Positions 11,466 through 23,619 of a stretch of 64,000 nucleotides of DNA are shown piece by piece. Under the pieces are notes generated by a model. That model had not been told where the DNA came from. It was given only the letters and a program-made list of their open reading frames with translations, and made no database searches. A program made the translations under genes and the position numbers. Positions within the stretch are counted from its first letter, which is position 1. Each line of letters begins with the position of its first letter. Source of the stretch: Budorcas taxicolor (taxonomy: Eukaryota > Chordata > Mammalia > Artiodactyla > Bovidae); contig NC_068910.1 in NCBI RefSeq assembly GCF_023091745.1, positions 179,111,170 to 179,175,169 on the forward strand, given 5' to 3'.

Positions 11466-11948
11466 GTAAGTGATTCTTACGAATAAGGGAACATACACTT
11501 TCTCATCAACCTGGATTCCTTTTTTTTTTTCCCCCTATATCCTTTCACACATTTCACAATCAAGTTCACAGAGATTCGCTTAGCTTTATGTAGAGCTTTC
11601 AAAATAATGGGTATTTGGTTTTGAAAGATGTTATAGTTCCTCTTCACGGATATTTATAATGAACAGAAACTTGTTGTTTACTCAGAATATTCTGACAGTA
11701 GATTCTCTAACACTCCCCTCCAGCCCATATGCACAAACATGCAATCTCACATTTTTTTCCATCAGAGCAGAGTGGAGTCAGGAAGTTCTTAGTAATTTGC
11801 AGACATACACCAATCAGCTAACATATCACTGCAAGCAGAATACCCCTGAGGCAGGAAGGAACAGATGCTGATCACTGGGGTGAGGGTGTGGAAAGGGCTT
11901 AGTGACTGAACTGACCCAGCAAACTTTTAGCACAAGGAACGGAGGCTT

Positions 11949-12020
11949 ACTGGATTATTAGTAAGGGGTTATTTTAGAGACTAGATTATTAGTAAGGGAT
12001 TATTATTAGGGGTTATTTTT
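11949..12020 (+). repeat. Short imperfect tandem duplication
   Basis: Two copies, about 31 bp apart, of an ACTRGATTATTAGTAAGGG unit followed by a partial third (ATTAGGGGTTATTTT). A local slippage product. Confidence 0.7.
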
Positions 12021-13435
12021 TCTTATAGATACTAAAGAAATGGAGTAAGGGATGTGATTTCAGTTTGGTTATTGAAATATGGTTTTAAGAATTTTATGTA
12101 ATGCCTTATCAGATGGAGATATCAAGATAGTTTCAAGCTTCCACATTGGCTGGGATATTTTATTTAAACTAAGAAAGAGCTAGAGACTAAAGGATTGTCT
12201 ATATTTGAGGTACAAATCAGTTTCTGTTTCAGTCTATTAGGATATTATCTCAATATTGTTTTTCCTAGTAAAGCTTTTTGTTTTCTCCTATATTTGATTT
12301 CTTAAGCATGGTAAGTATACTTGGTCTAAGAGAATTTTTTTATTTCACAATTGCATTAAAAGTTAATATTTTAAAATAAATTGAATATTTGAAGTAAAGT
12401 ATGCAGTCTTTTCTAATAAGAAATGTCTGAAACAGTGTCCATTTGGCTTCAAGATTGAAAATAATGTTACATCAGCAGCACAGCTTCCAGTAAGATTTAT
12501 TAGAATGTTTGGTTAGCAGGAAATATCAGTTTACTAGATTTGTATTTATAGAATGAAATGCCAGTATTTACACTGAAAATAAATGATACCAAACACATCC
12601 CATACTCATGTGTAACTTTTCCACACTGTTTTTCTACCACTTTATGGCAAAATGTCTTTCCCTTCTGGAATAATCTACCTAAATTTGATCTGCCTGAGAA
12701 CATTCCTGAAATAAGTGGGTTGTCCTTTCCCCTTTCCCCTTTCATAATTGTCTTCCCACTGAATTGCTTTTCTTATAATCACCCTTATTTATCATCCATC
12801 TTGAATCTTCCTAGGGTACACTGTCCCAAGGAAGAAAAATCTCGAACATACAAAGGAATATTTTAATATATTGGTGTTGGTATTGAGAGCGTAGATTGCT
12901 CCAGACTCAGTTTAAAAAATCCTTTTACAACGTAAGTTGTTGCCAATGATTTGATCTCAGCAAACATGGAGGAACCAAATAAATTGCCACTGACAGATTG
13001 TTAGAAATGTTTATGACGTACTACTCTGATTTTAGTGTATAATTTTGAGGGAGTTCAGAGAATTGAGAAACACTGCTCTAACAAAAATCCTTCTGTACTC
13101 ATGTACTTAATTTATATGAATAATTTTTTTTCAGCATTTGCCTTCTCCCTCAAACAAAATTGAAAGGGAAAACTAGGGATAAAATTGATGCTGAACTTAT
13201 TTCAGTTTAAGAAGCAACTCACATCTTAAAATCATTTGCAATAAAATTATATTTTATGTTGAATATTACTCTGTCAAAACTTATTTCCCATTATTGTTAT
13301 GATTAATTATATGATTTTACTACTGTAAATGTAATTTAATCCTGAAAATATGTTTTAACATTTAAGGCAGTATGGTCACAGGAAATGCTACTACTACTAC
13401 TAAAACTAATAACAAAGCCTTAAATGGAAATTTGC

Positions 13436-13456
13436 ATATACATACATACATACATA
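13436..13456 (+). repeat. (CATA)n microsatellite
   Basis: About five CATA units directly left of a reverse CHR SINE tail. Confidence 0.85.
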
Positions 13457-13477
13457 TTTTTTAAACATTTTTTTCTA

Positions 13478-13675
13478 GTGTCTTTAAAAATATTTATCTA
13501 TTTATTAATATTTGGCTGTGCCAGGTCTTAGTTGCCTCACATGGGATTTTCACTGAGGCATGAAGGATCTTTAATTGCAGCATGTGGGATCTGTTTCCCT
13601 GACCTTGGATTGAACCTGGGCTCCCTGCATTGGGAGTATGGAGTATTAGCCACTGGACCACCAGAGAAGCCCCTA
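13478..13675 (-). mobile_element. CHR-type cetartiodactyl SINE, reverse
   Basis: The plus strand shows the A/T-rich tail (TATTTATCTATTTATTAATA), TTTGGCTGTGCCAGGTCTTA, and at the right the reversed tRNA-like head GCCACTGGACCACCAGAGAAGCCC. It is shorter than full CHR elements because central sequence is missing. These SINEs predate the ruminant Bov-tA expansion. Confidence 0.85.
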
Positions 13676-14164
13676 TATGTATGTTTTCAGTGTAGCAAAA
13701 TATGCTGAGATGGCCAATAAAATACTTTAAAGCATAGGTTTATATTACACACAAAAAAAATTCTGCCAAGGATATGTAAAGTTTTCATGTAATGTAAAGC
13801 TTTCAACAGTTAACAGCAAGTTCATTTATCATTTAAAGGGATGATATTATGACTACATCACAAGTTGTTAAGACATTAGCAGACCATTATATTGAGAATA
13901 GTAATGCAACAGCTGATTTTAAATATTTACAATATACCAGAAGTCATACCCTTGGCAACCATTTAAAACAATTATGACAAAGGTTAGACGTCAACTTAAA
14001 GACATTTATGATGATACAAAGTTTTTCAAAATTCTCGGAGATTGTAAGCAAAGTTTTTTTTGGAAAAAACAGATGGGCAAAAACCATGAAACTTCCTTTA
14101 AAAGAATAACAATCTGGCCGAAACAATTTTTATTAGAAGGGAAGTTGACACAACCAGGAGCTGA
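13676..14164. other. AT-rich DNA, nothing identified
   Basis: No repeat or convincing frame recognised. Confidence 0.5.
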
Positions 14165-14665
14165 AAGCCAAAGTCCTTACAATGGCCAGTGGGGCCCTAT
14201 ACTATGTCTGAGATCTTCCCTTTCCTCCCATTCTTTCCCCCGATCACTCCACATTAGTGAGACTGTGGTCCTTATTATACTTCGGACATGCTAGACAGGT
14301 CCTGTCTCTGATTTTCACATTGCTGACTCCCCCTACCTGAGACACTGTTTCCCCAGATCTCCTTCAAGTCATTATCTTCTACTCATGGGCTTCTCTGTAA
14401 CATCTGACATAAAATCGCAATAGCCTCAATCCCAACTCTCCCCAGCTTAATTTTTTCCCATACCATAATAGTGTTTATACACATAGTACATTTCATACAC
14501 AATGAAATTGAATTATTTATTAAGTTTTTAGTCTCTACCCCTCTAGAATGCAAGCCCCATGGAAGCAGAGGTTCTGTCATTGCTCATAGCTCTATTTCCA
14601 GTACCTAAAACAGCCCCAGAACTTAGTAGTAGGTATTAAATAAAAGATGTTGCATGGATGAATAT
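14165..14665 (+). mobile_element. Ancient L2 LINE 3' end, forward
   Basis: Degenerate but ordered match to the L2 3' region: 'CAAAGTCCTTACAATGGCC', 'TTTCCCCAGATCTCCTTC', then 'GAATGCAAGCCCCATGGAAG' and the terminal 'GTAGGTATTAAATAAAAGAT' followed by GATGAAT. L2 is a mammal-wide LINE that died over 100 million years ago. Confidence 0.75.
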
Positions 14666-15219
14666 GCAAGTTGTTTCTAAGATTCATGGCCTCCATGTCA
14701 AAGGCTTTTTTAGAAGGAAATGACAAAAGTTCTTATAAAATTTTCTTGTCACTGTCAGTAGAAATAATGGAAGTCTATCATAACAGATTAAGGAACCAAG
14801 GAAATAAGCTATCCTTATTCCCTATTAGTCATTTATTATAGATGTAATTTATCTTCACAACTAACAAGATCACAAAGAGACTTACATTCACTCCTTTATT
14901 CAGTCTGTCAGTTAGTTAATTAAGGAACATTTGTTCAGCATCTGTTGGCTACTTTGCCAGTGGGGCAAAGGTAAATAGAAATTTGCCCCTGCCCACCATC
15001 CCTAGGACAGCACAGATTATAAAAGAGAACACTTTCAATTTTTCAAATGTATTTTTCTTCAAAATGTTTTTTATTTAAAAATAATATAGCCTTACCCACA
15101 TTTATCTGTAAATTCAAAGTACTCCTCAGCAGGAATTTCATGAAATTTGATGAGGTGATGACATAGTGATATGAATGAACCAAAGTCCAAGAATAACCAA
15201 TATATTTTGAAAGAGAGGG
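14666..15219. other. AT-rich DNA, nothing identified
   Basis: No recognisable element over about 550 bp. Confidence 0.5.
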
Positions 15220-15660
15220 AAGAATCTGTATCAATAAGCTCTATATCCAATGTCAAGACTTATTATAAATCTATAGTAATTAAGTATGGTATTGACAGAA
15301 GGATAGACAAAAACAATAATGAAATATAATGGAGAACCCTAAGTATATAGAACTTTGCAATATGACAGAAATGGTATTGTAGATTAGTTGAGAAAGGATA
15401 GATTCTTCCATAGATAACCAGATTATTAAAATATCTATTAAAATGTTGCTCTTATTATGAAAAAATCTTGACTCTTCCACCCAAAGAAATTCCAGATGGT
15501 CTAAAGATTGAAACTTAAAAGAAAATTTTAATAATGTTTAGAAGAAAATTTAAGAGAATATATTTATGATCTTATAGTATAAAAAAGATTTATTTCAAAA
15601 AGGACTAAAGAAAAACAGTAATGTAAAAGAAAAGATGGATTTATTTTACCAAAGCTATCA

Positions 15661-15863
15661 TTGCTGTTATTTAGATGCTAAGTCATGTCCAACTCTTTCA
15701 TGACCTCATGGACTCTAGGGTCCTCTGTCTGTGGGATTTCTTAGGCAAGATTACTAGAATAGGTTGTAAATTCCTTCTCCAGGGCTTCCTGACCCAGGGA
15801 TTGAACCTGCATCTCCTTCATTGGCTGGTGGATTCTTTACCGTTAAATCACCAGGGAATCCCC
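15661..15863 (-). mobile_element. Bov-tA SINE, reverse
   Basis: Left tail GATGCTAAGTCATGTCCAAC, right reversed head AATCACCAGGGAATCCCC. Flanked by AAAGCTAT at 15651-15658 and 15864-15871, a probable target-site duplication. Inserted in the old L1. Confidence 0.88.
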
Positions 15864-15871
15864 AAAGCTAT

Positions 15872-16155
15872 TGTGTGTGTGTGTGTTAGTTGCTCAGTTG
15901 TATTCAACCTTTTACGACCCCCCTTCTATGGGGTCACACAGAGTTGGACATGACTGAAGCGACTTAGCAGCAACAGCAGCAGCAGCAACATAGACTGTAG
16001 CCCACAGGGCTTCTCTGTCCATGGAAGTCTCCAGGCAAGAATACTGCAGTGGGTAGCCATTCCCTTCTTCAGGGGATCTTCCTGACCCAGGGATCAAACC
16101 CAGGTCTCTTGCATTGCAGGAAGATTCTTTACCATCTGAGCCACCAGGGGAGCTC
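15872..16155 (-). mobile_element. Second Bov-tA SINE, reverse, interrupted
   Basis: Begins with a (GT)n tract (15872-15885) and GTTAGTTGCTCAGTTGTATT and ends with the reversed head CATCTGAGCCACCAGGGGAG. It is flanked by AAAGCTAT at 15864-15871 and 16156-16163. A forward Bov-A2-like piece interrupts it at about 15926-15989. Confidence 0.85.
15926..15989 (+). mobile_element. Bov-A2 3' fragment inside a reverse SINE
   Basis: Forward TATGGGGTCACACAGAGTTG followed by GACTGAAGCGACTTAGCAGC and an (AGC)-like tail. It lies within the reverse Bov-tA, whose sequence resumes at TAGACTGTAGCCCACAGGGC. Confidence 0.8.
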
Positions 16156-17084
16156 AAAGCTATCATAAAATAAATACAAAAGATAAGCACAGAAGGGAAA
16201 GATACACTTGCTTTTATATAAGGAATCAATGCTTATTATATATTGTGTATTTATAATATGTGGTTTATATCAATCAATGAAAAAAATACCCCCAAATCAA
16301 TAAATGGACAAAGCATAAATTGAGAGACTGTTTTCCAAGTTACCAATAAACAAATAAAAAATGCTCACACTCAGAAATGAAACAGAATGTTCAAATCAAA
16401 TCAGCTAACAGCAAAAAACATTTAATATTCATTAGACTGGCAAAAATTTAAGTCTAATAATGCCAAGTATTGAAGGAAATGTGAAATAAATCTCACATAA
16501 TGTTGATTGGTGGTGAAGTTGGTCGAAAACCCAAGGAGAGCAATTTGGATATACGTAATTAGTTCAAAGCATTCAGACACCTTGATTTGACAACTTTTTA
16601 GTATATCCCTTGGATAAACTCCTGCGTAGGTGCACAAGGAATCATACATAGGCATGCTCATTGTTGCTTCCTAATACAAATCATATATTAGAAATAATCA
16701 ATCAACAAGAGACTGGATGAATGGTATCTTATTTTCACATGGAATATGAAAACGAAGTTAAATAAAGTAGATTCATATGTGTCAAAAATGATAAAATTAA
16801 TGAAAAAAGCAAGTGAGAGTAAAATGTCTACAACCCACAATTCAATGCTATGTTGCTTACAGTTATATACGGATATTATAAAGGTGGGTAGATTGAAATT
16901 ACCACCGATTTCTCCCAGTTCCAAAACCCAATAACACTCCATACACAATATATGTCTTGTATATTTGTGTTCCTGGGTAGCTTTTATCAAGCTTTTATAA
17001 TAATTCAAAAGACAGAAACAGTAACCTTTTTCCTTTGAAATTCTTCCCATATCATGGTTTTAATTAATATCTGTAAATGCACCC

Positions 17085-17920
17085 CCTTTGCCCCAATCTA
17101 TCTCCCTGTCCCAGATTGCTCCTTTGGATATCAGAGCTGTACATTGCTCTATTTCCCTAGATATTTCCACTTAGATGCCAGCCATGTACCTAGAACTTAA
17201 CAAGTGAAAGGCAGAACTCATTTTTCCTCACCGCCCTTGCTCCTTGTCTGTCTCAGGTTCCTATCTCAGAGAATGGCTCAGCCATCTAACAGATTACTCG
17301 ATGAACACAATCCCCACCTCTGTACTGTTCCCCGGAACCCACATCCAATTACAAAATAACTCTCAATCCCACTTGTCATATATTTATTTCAGCCTTCCTT
17401 TTCTCACCATCCCAAAAGTGGAACCATGCCCAAGCCTCCTTGTCTTCAGGCCAGATTATTATCACAGCCTCCTAATTACTCACCTATCCCCCACATAGCA
17501 ACTAAAAAGCAAACTTAACTGCAAATTCTGAGTGCCGTGCTTCTAATATGCAAACCTACCCTTGGTATGTCCCCAGCTTAAAATCTTGTCATGGTACCTA
17601 CTTGTCCTTAGGATAAAGGTCAAACGTCTCAGTATAGTTACAGGATTCTTTCTAATATAATGGTTGCCTCTTTTGCCTCCCCATATATTTTCACTGTGCC
17701 TTCCTCTTCTACTCAGCATTCCAGCTTAAGAACTTCTTTTAATATCTTCTTTAGGTATGTTTTCTCTGGCATCTAGGACTTTATTCATGTGATGTTATTT
17801 ACTCATTCCCCATGGTTATCTAGTTAACTTCTGCCCACTCTATATATTGTTTCTTTCCACTCCCTAGTCTGAATTATATCATAACCCTCCTCTGTGCTGT
17901 TCTTAGATGGGTGTCTAGGG
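17085..17920 (+). mobile_element. Ancient L2 LINE fragment, forward
   Basis: Ordered degenerate L2 blocks: 'TTCCTATCTCAGAGAATGGC' with 'CAGCCATCTAACAGATTAC', 'ACCCACATCCAATTACAAAA', 'TCACAGCCTCCTAATTACTC', then 'AGCTTAAAATCTTGTCATGG' and 'CCTTAGGATAAAGGTCAAAC'. These follow the coding-to-3' order of L2 over about 800 bp, one of the longer L2 relics here. Confidence 0.75.
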
Positions 17921-18146
17921 GCTGTCACAGATGGGTGCACAGGTTGTGCACTGTTCAATTCTAAGGGACGCTCTTCACATTACGGTCTATGTGAAGAATG
18001 CCCCTGAAGTTGTGCACATGTGGTGGTCATGTCTATCATATCTCTATCACAGCAGGCAATTACATTACATTCATTAGCGTAACTGTCTGCTGACTTGTCT
18101 TTCTCACTGTTCCACTAAGTAGACAAGGGACATCACATCTGAGACT

Positions 18147-18408
18147 GCTGCTGCTGCTGCTAAGTCAATTCAGTCGTGTCAAACTCTGTGCGACCTCATA
18201 GATGACAGCCCACCAAGCTCCCCCGTCCCTGGGATTCTCCAGGCAAGAACACTGGAGTGGGGTGCCATTTCCTTCTCCAATGCATGAAAGTGAAGTTTCT
18301 CAGTCGTGTCTGACTCTTCACGACCCCATGGACTGCAGCCTACCAGGCTCCTCCATCCATGGGATTTTCCAGGCAAAAGTACTGGAGTGGGGTGCCATGC
18401 CTTCTCAG
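18147..18408 (-). mobile_element. Bov-A2 dimeric SINE, reverse, with 12-bp TSD
   Basis: (GCT)n, then CTAAGTCAATTCAGTCGTGT, two A-type monomers joined at CTTCTCCAATGCATGAAAGT, ending GGGGTGCCATGCCTTCTC. The target-site duplication ACATCTGAGACT is exact at 18135-18146 and 18409-18420. Bov-A2 is a ruminant-specific dimer lacking the tRNA head. Confidence 0.95.
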
Positions 18409-18589
18409 ACATCTGAGACTAGAAGTCAATAAATAAAAAAAGAAAAATACATTGACTCTTCACCTTTGTCATGAGGTCATATAAGGATATATCCTCTCTG
18501 TATACACCAGGACTTCATCTCAGGGGAGGAAACAGAAATGACAGGCCACCTAAGATAAACTGAAAATTTTTATCCAAGACAGAATGAAC

Positions 18590-18760
18590 GCTTCCTAAAA
18601 GATATAAAACTAAGTACCTAAGCAATGAAATCTAAGCTCCATGATAGCAGAGATTTTTGTTTGTTTGCTTCCATTTGATCCATGCTGATTCCCCTGACTG
18701 TAGAAGAGAGTTTTACACCTAGTCCTGAAGAAAGGCTTTCTGAATGAATGAGTCATTTGT
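18590..18760 (+). mobile_element. L2 3' tail fragment, forward (tentative)
   Basis: AAGCTCCATGATAGCAGAGA and the terminal CTGAATGAATGAG resemble the L2 3' end. It may be the tail of the L2 at 17085-17920, separated by sequence and the Bov-A2 insertion. Confidence 0.5.
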
Positions 18761-19261
18761 TTCATGATTATAATTGTAGATTATACTTCACCTGGATTGA
18801 GGACCCAGGGAGAATACTAGAATGGAGCTTGACAAACATCCACGTTGCTGTATTTTGTTCAACTAAAGGCCCTTGTACATTTAACAGGTTAAGAAATTGC
18901 AATTCTTTAGCATCAGTCATCTTTGTAAGGTTCTTAAATTCATTTGGGGGACAAGGCAGAAGAAACAGGGGAAAACCTCATGGGGAGTAGAGTCAGAAGA
19001 AAGGTAAATACACTCTTTGAATTCCCTGAATTTTTGACAAGTAACATTTGTATAGCATCATACAAACCCACAGAACTTTCACACACATGCTCTCTGCTCC
19101 TCACCAGGAAAGCAGTCATTTCCTTCCTGTCAGGATAAGACAGAATCTCTCTACCCTGAATAGAGTTCATGTTACAAGTTTCCTTCACATCTTAAAGGCC
19201 ACAAATGAAAATTTAATCATCAGGATCTGTCTGTGTTTATATTGAAGGAAGTTTTCTTAAA
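18761..19261. other. Unannotated DNA
   Basis: Several overlapping short frames and no recognised repeat or gene. The sequence is slightly less AT-rich than its neighbours. Confidence 0.45.
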
Positions 19262-19440
19262 GAAGTGTGTTGGAGGGATGGTATGGGGAGGGTGGTGGAA
19301 GCGGGGTTCAGGATGGGGAACATGCGTACGCCTGTGGCAGATTCATGTTGATGTGTGGCAGAACCAGTACAATATTGTAAAGTAGTTAGCCTCCAATTAA
19401 AATAAATAGATTTAAAAAAGAGAGAGAGATATACAAAAAA
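19262..19440 (+). mobile_element. Ruminant L1 3' end, forward
   Basis: Contains GGTTCAGGATGGGGAACATG, CAATATTGTAAAGTAGTTAG and CCTCCAATTAAAATAAATAG with an A-rich tail (19420-19460). This is the 3' UTR of the ruminant L1 family. It is strongly 5'-truncated, at about 180 bp. Confidence 0.88.
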
Positions 19441-21904
19441 AAAAGAAGAAGAAACAGAAAAAAACTTTTATGGAACTAGGTTATTAGGTTAAAGTTTCAT
19501 AATTTCTTTTCCTTAAAAACCTAGGATTCCTTGAAAATGTGCTGAGACTCATGGATGTATTAAAAAGGGTTGTCTCTAGATAGTTTAGTGACAGTTTATA
19601 TTTCTTTTGTATTTCTTTTTAAAAAATACCATTGATTCTAGTCTTTCCTCCTTTCCCATTCCTAACTACCTATTTAAATTCACTCTATGGTGATGTATTT
19701 GTTTCCAAGTGTAATTGACATGTAAACTAAAAAGATAATGAATAATGGAATTGCTTGGTCAAGTTTCTATCTTAAACATTTTAAAATTATATGACTTTAA
19801 ATATTGGGAAACTCCTGGGTCAGTTTTTTTCCTTTACAGCCACTCTCATTAGTGTGTGTCAGTTACTGTTAAGTGTCCTTTTTAACACAGATTTTGAAGA
19901 ATGAATTTCTTTTAAGAGGAGTACACTGTATCTAGCAATCCAATAATGGGTTACATGTTTGGGGAAATATGATCTTACTTGTTATACCTTAATTTAGTTC
20001 ATGTTCAGTAATATCTCACTCAGCTTATTTGATCTTGGCATAATTTGAAGAGATAAATGAGATAAACATGGTTTATGCCAGCTTAAACAAATTCTTTGAT
20101 ATTTATCTCTGGTAAAATGTAACTCATGACTGGGTGATGATACAATGTCACAGTGTCAGAATAGTTCTTATTAGCTTTTAAACTGTGCTACTCCAGACTA
20201 ACTGGTGCCTTATGCAGAGAATCAGAGAACCGTTTCTCAGAGCAACCATTGCTGCACATCCATTCTTAATGAGATTGGGCAATGTAGCCATTTACTGATG
20301 GTGCAAGTAGATTTAGTCTTCTCTATTGTTCATAATTGTGACAAGTAAACATACATTTATTTCTCCTAGCCTTCATTAAAAAAATTGCATAATAATATTG
20401 AAGTGCACACTTGTCTTAATTCACTTACTTCTATGATATATTGTAATGAAGTAATTTTTAAAGCTTTTGCCCAACTATAACTCCGGCTGTTTTCACTGAG
20501 AGAAGTTTCTATACCAAATCTAGCATCTATCTTCAATTTCTATATTAACAGCTCTCCCTGAAAGGTTAATTTTGCCATCAATATCACTAAGGCTCAAATT
20601 AACTGCCTCTCAGCTGAACATTGTTTTAGTTATTGAAAGCAGAATATGACTGCTACTGTAAGTTGCCACCCCATAGCAGTCTTCATGATGACATTTGGAA
20701 GGGTAACTAATTTGCTTCCAATTCAAAAGATGCCCTGGTAGCAAAAGACCTTCATTCTAAAGCTTTCTTCCCCTGGATACAAATATTTTCAGAAAAAAGG
20801 GCAGCTTAGGACCTAGCCCCTGATATTGAAGATGAGAAGCTATAGGGGCAATGAGATTCTCCGAGTGCTGGTAAACAACCAGGGGAAAGGAAGTGAAAGG
20901 ATGGAAGAGGAAGCCGTAGGACTAAAGATATCAACTGCTTTATAGACCCCAAAACTATTACCCACATGGGAGGCATATTTCTGTTGTTATTATTGATTGT
21001 TGCCTGTTTTACCCATAGCTCGTGTGTGTTCTTGGTAAAGAAAGAAGAAGAAAAAAGAGAACTTAACCAGATAAGCAGTAATGAAACTAGATTTCTTCAT
21101 TTACCTCCCATTTCAAAATAAGTTGTATAAAAAGGCAATAATTATTTAATTTTACAATCTAAAGAATCAAAAGTGTGTGGATGCATTCTTTTAATAACTA
21201 TTGGCAGTCACTGGGAACCATTTATACTATTGCCAAGGTGTTACGGATTATCAGTGAATTGTTATCTAATGGGGATAAGCCCAGTTTTATTTTTGAGGAA
21301 CTAAACCAAAATCTCATTGTGAAGTTGCTGCTCAAAGACACAATGTTTATGCAAGTTTTTCAGTATAGATAAAAAAAGAGATGTTTAAGTGCTACTAAAA
21401 ACACCATGACTTTTTATGGAATATCTTTTAGAAATTGAACCCTGTAAACAAGACATTCTGGTGTTGCTTTTGAGAGTGAAGCTATAATAAAATCACATAC
21501 ATGCCCAAAGAGCTAAAAATTAATGTTTCAAAGAGGTACAACTGCAGTCTAAAAATTTCAACAACTTCAATAATTCCAAAGCTCCAACATTAGAAAAAAT
21601 ATTAGAATATCCAGAAGTTTCTGCAGAATTTCTTGCAATATATTGGCTGTTATGATGAAGCGATGTGAAAAGAAAGTCCTCCAATGTGAGAGTTATCTTG
21701 GAATGAATGGTCAAGCCTATACATCCTCTAACATCATTATCTCTTAGTTTATCTTCTGAGAATAACCACTCAGAATATGAATTATCTTTTCTACAAAGAG
21801 CCACAGTTGTTGATTGGGTTTTGATGTAATTTGTAGGTTTAGATTTGATTCAGGTTTGATCACTGAAACATCATTCATTCATTCATTCAATAAGCATGTT
21901 TTGA
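19441..21904. other. 2.4 kb of single-copy-looking DNA
   Basis: No repeat recognised. It includes purine-rich A/G sequence near 19430-19460 and AT-rich stretches. The part around 20460-20830 is less repetitive and could be conserved non-coding sequence, but this cannot be judged without alignment. Confidence 0.45.
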
Positions 21905-21990
21905 ATCACTGCTGCTGCTGTTTAATCACTGTGTTAGACTCTTGTGACTGCATAGACTATAGCCTGCCAGGCTCTTCTGTCCATGGTATT
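21905..21990 (-). mobile_element. Bov-tA/Bov-A SINE fragment, reverse
   Basis: GCTGCTGCTGTTTAATCACT, then GACTATAGCCTGCCAGGCTC and TTCTGTCCATGGTAT. Only the tail side is present. A (CATT)n stretch lies just upstream at 21871-21890. Confidence 0.75.
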
Positions 21991-22274
21991 TTTAATTACC
22001 TGATGTTTAATTTGTTTCATGAACTATGAAAACATTGGACATAAAATGTAAAGCAAAAATGTTCCTGCTCTTTAGGTTCACAGACAAATCAGGAAGGCTA
22101 ATATAGAACTCAAAATTATTTTGCCAGATTGACAAAGAAGTAAAGAAAACAACTGGACAAAGGGATGCTTGGGCAAATTGATGAATAAGCTTGCAAATTC
22201 TGAAAATTTTACGTCTTACTTTATGGTTTAGAAAAGGTTTGGGGGAGAAGTAGGTTTTGTATGAGTCAAGGTTG

Positions 22275-22382
22275 GTGTTCTTGCCTGGAGAATTCCAGGG
22301 ATGGCGGAGCCTGGTGGGCTGCCGTCTATGGGGTTGCAGAGTCGAACATGACTGAAGTGACTTAGCAGCAGCAGCAGCAGGT
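22275..22382 (+). mobile_element. Bov-A2 right-monomer fragment, forward
   Basis: GTGTTCTTGCCTGGAGAATT through GACTGAAGTGACTTAGCAGC with an (AGC)5 tail. The left monomer is missing. Confidence 0.85.
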
Positions 22383-23100
22383 GCAAAGAAAATTCAGGAC
22401 CAGATGATATTTGGCCTTTGATGCAAAGCTAAGTACTTAAAACTTTAACCTATAAGCCAGTGCTTCTCAAAGTTATTTCCACACAACACCAGTGGCCTTC
22501 ACTGAGCAACCAAGTTGTCTAGATATGGTTAAGTTATTGTAGAAGGTTAGGAAATAAGCAATTTCATTTACGTACATTTCAGAGATTTCAGATCTAAAAG
22601 AATTATGCTTTTTACAGAAAACATATGGTCATTATGGTCATTACAAGTATCCATGTGTTACAGGGAATTAAAATAAACATTAAAACAAGGACCAGGCAGG
22701 ATATGTGAATAAAAGAAGCAGGTTGTGTATAGCTTGCTTTTTAGTGTCCAAAGCAAAAACAGAACATAAGCCTGCATATGCTGGGAAAAGCAAAATGTTC
22801 AAACTTACATAATGAAAAAAAGGCAATGGTATTTCTCTTCTCTGACTTTTTAATACACATTATCATCATTAACCAATATTTTCATATCTTAATGTGCTTG
22901 ACACTATGCTAATAATTATATTATATTGAAGATCAACAGAAAAGATCCTTTCTACTATCAAAATTACTGTACTGACTTCTCATTAACATAATTTTGGAAA
23001 GAACCCATATTTATAATAAAACTGAGAATCTCCATTGATGAACACATACATCTGAGGAGGGAAATTAGAGAAATTAACAGAAAAGTAAATATTTAAAACT
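22383..23100. other. AT-rich DNA, possible MIR trace
   Basis: Nothing firm. The 22855-22930 stretch has a weak MIR-like look. Confidence 0.4.
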
Positions 23101-23104
23101 ATGC

Positions 23105-23250
23105 TTACCCATTTACAAAAGGATACATTCTACAACACAGGGAACATAGCCAATATTTTGCTATAGCTTATAAATAGAATATAACCTTTAAAATTGTGAA
23201 TCACTATGGTATATATAATATTGTACATTGACTAACTCTCAGTAAAAAAC
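23105..23250 (+). mobile_element. Older L1 3' end fragment, forward
   Basis: GGGAACATAGCCAATATTTT, then TGAATCACTATGGTATATA and a terminal CTCAGTAAAAAAC. It matches the 3' UTR of artiodactyl-age L1s. Confidence 0.75.
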
Positions 23251-23315
23251 ACTTATCCACTGGTTTTTAGTAATAATGACAGCACCTAGTAGTTGAACAC
23301 CAAGTATTCTTCTTC

Positions 23316-23577
23316 TGCTGCTGCTGCTGCTAAGTCACTTCAGTCGTGTCTGACTCTGTGCAACCCATAGACGGCAACCCACCAGGCTCCCCCGTCCCTG
23401 GGATTCTCCAGGCAAGATCACTGGAGTGGGCTGCCATTTCCTTCTCCAATGCATGAAAGTAAAAAGTGAAAGTGAAGTTGCTCATTTGTGTCCAACTCTC
23501 CAAGACCCCATGGATTGCAGCCTACCAGGCTCCTCTGTCCATGGGATTTTCCAGGCAAGAGTACTGGAGTGGGGTGC
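23316..23577 (-). mobile_element. Bov-A2 dimeric SINE, reverse
   Basis: (GCT)5, CTAAGTCACTTCAGTCGTGT, the monomer junction CTTCTCCAATGCATGAAAGT, and end CTGGAGTGGGGTGCTG. Full dimer length. No clear target duplication. Confidence 0.92.
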
Positions 23578-23619
23578 TGCTATTACTTTTTAAATGTATG
23601 TATTATCTCCCACTTGTAA

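Larger units (their letters stand above)
11216..13474. other. Mostly unannotated AT-rich DNA
   Basis: It holds a T/C homopolymer stretch at 11520-11535, an exon-like segment (11367-11465) and a small imperfect tandem duplication (11949-12020), both listed separately. Microsatellite-like CTA and CATA runs lie at the right end. No gene is supported. Confidence 0.5.
15220..16840 (+). mobile_element. Old L1 ORF2 3' region, forward, split by a SINE cluster
   Basis: Highly decayed ORF2 sequence. It starts with TTATTATAAATCTATAGTAA and GGTATTGACAGAAGGATAGA, then ATCTTGACTCTTCCACCC. It resumes after the SINE cluster with 'AAAATGCTCACACTCAG', AGACTGGCAAAAATTTAAG and GAGACTGGATGAATGGTAT. Subfamily looks like an old mammalian L1M or HAL1 type. 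The right boundary is fuzzy. Confidence 0.75.

Noticed and set aside
13436..13456. CRISPR-like or satellite array
   Set aside because: It is only a short CATA microsatellite beside a SINE tail.
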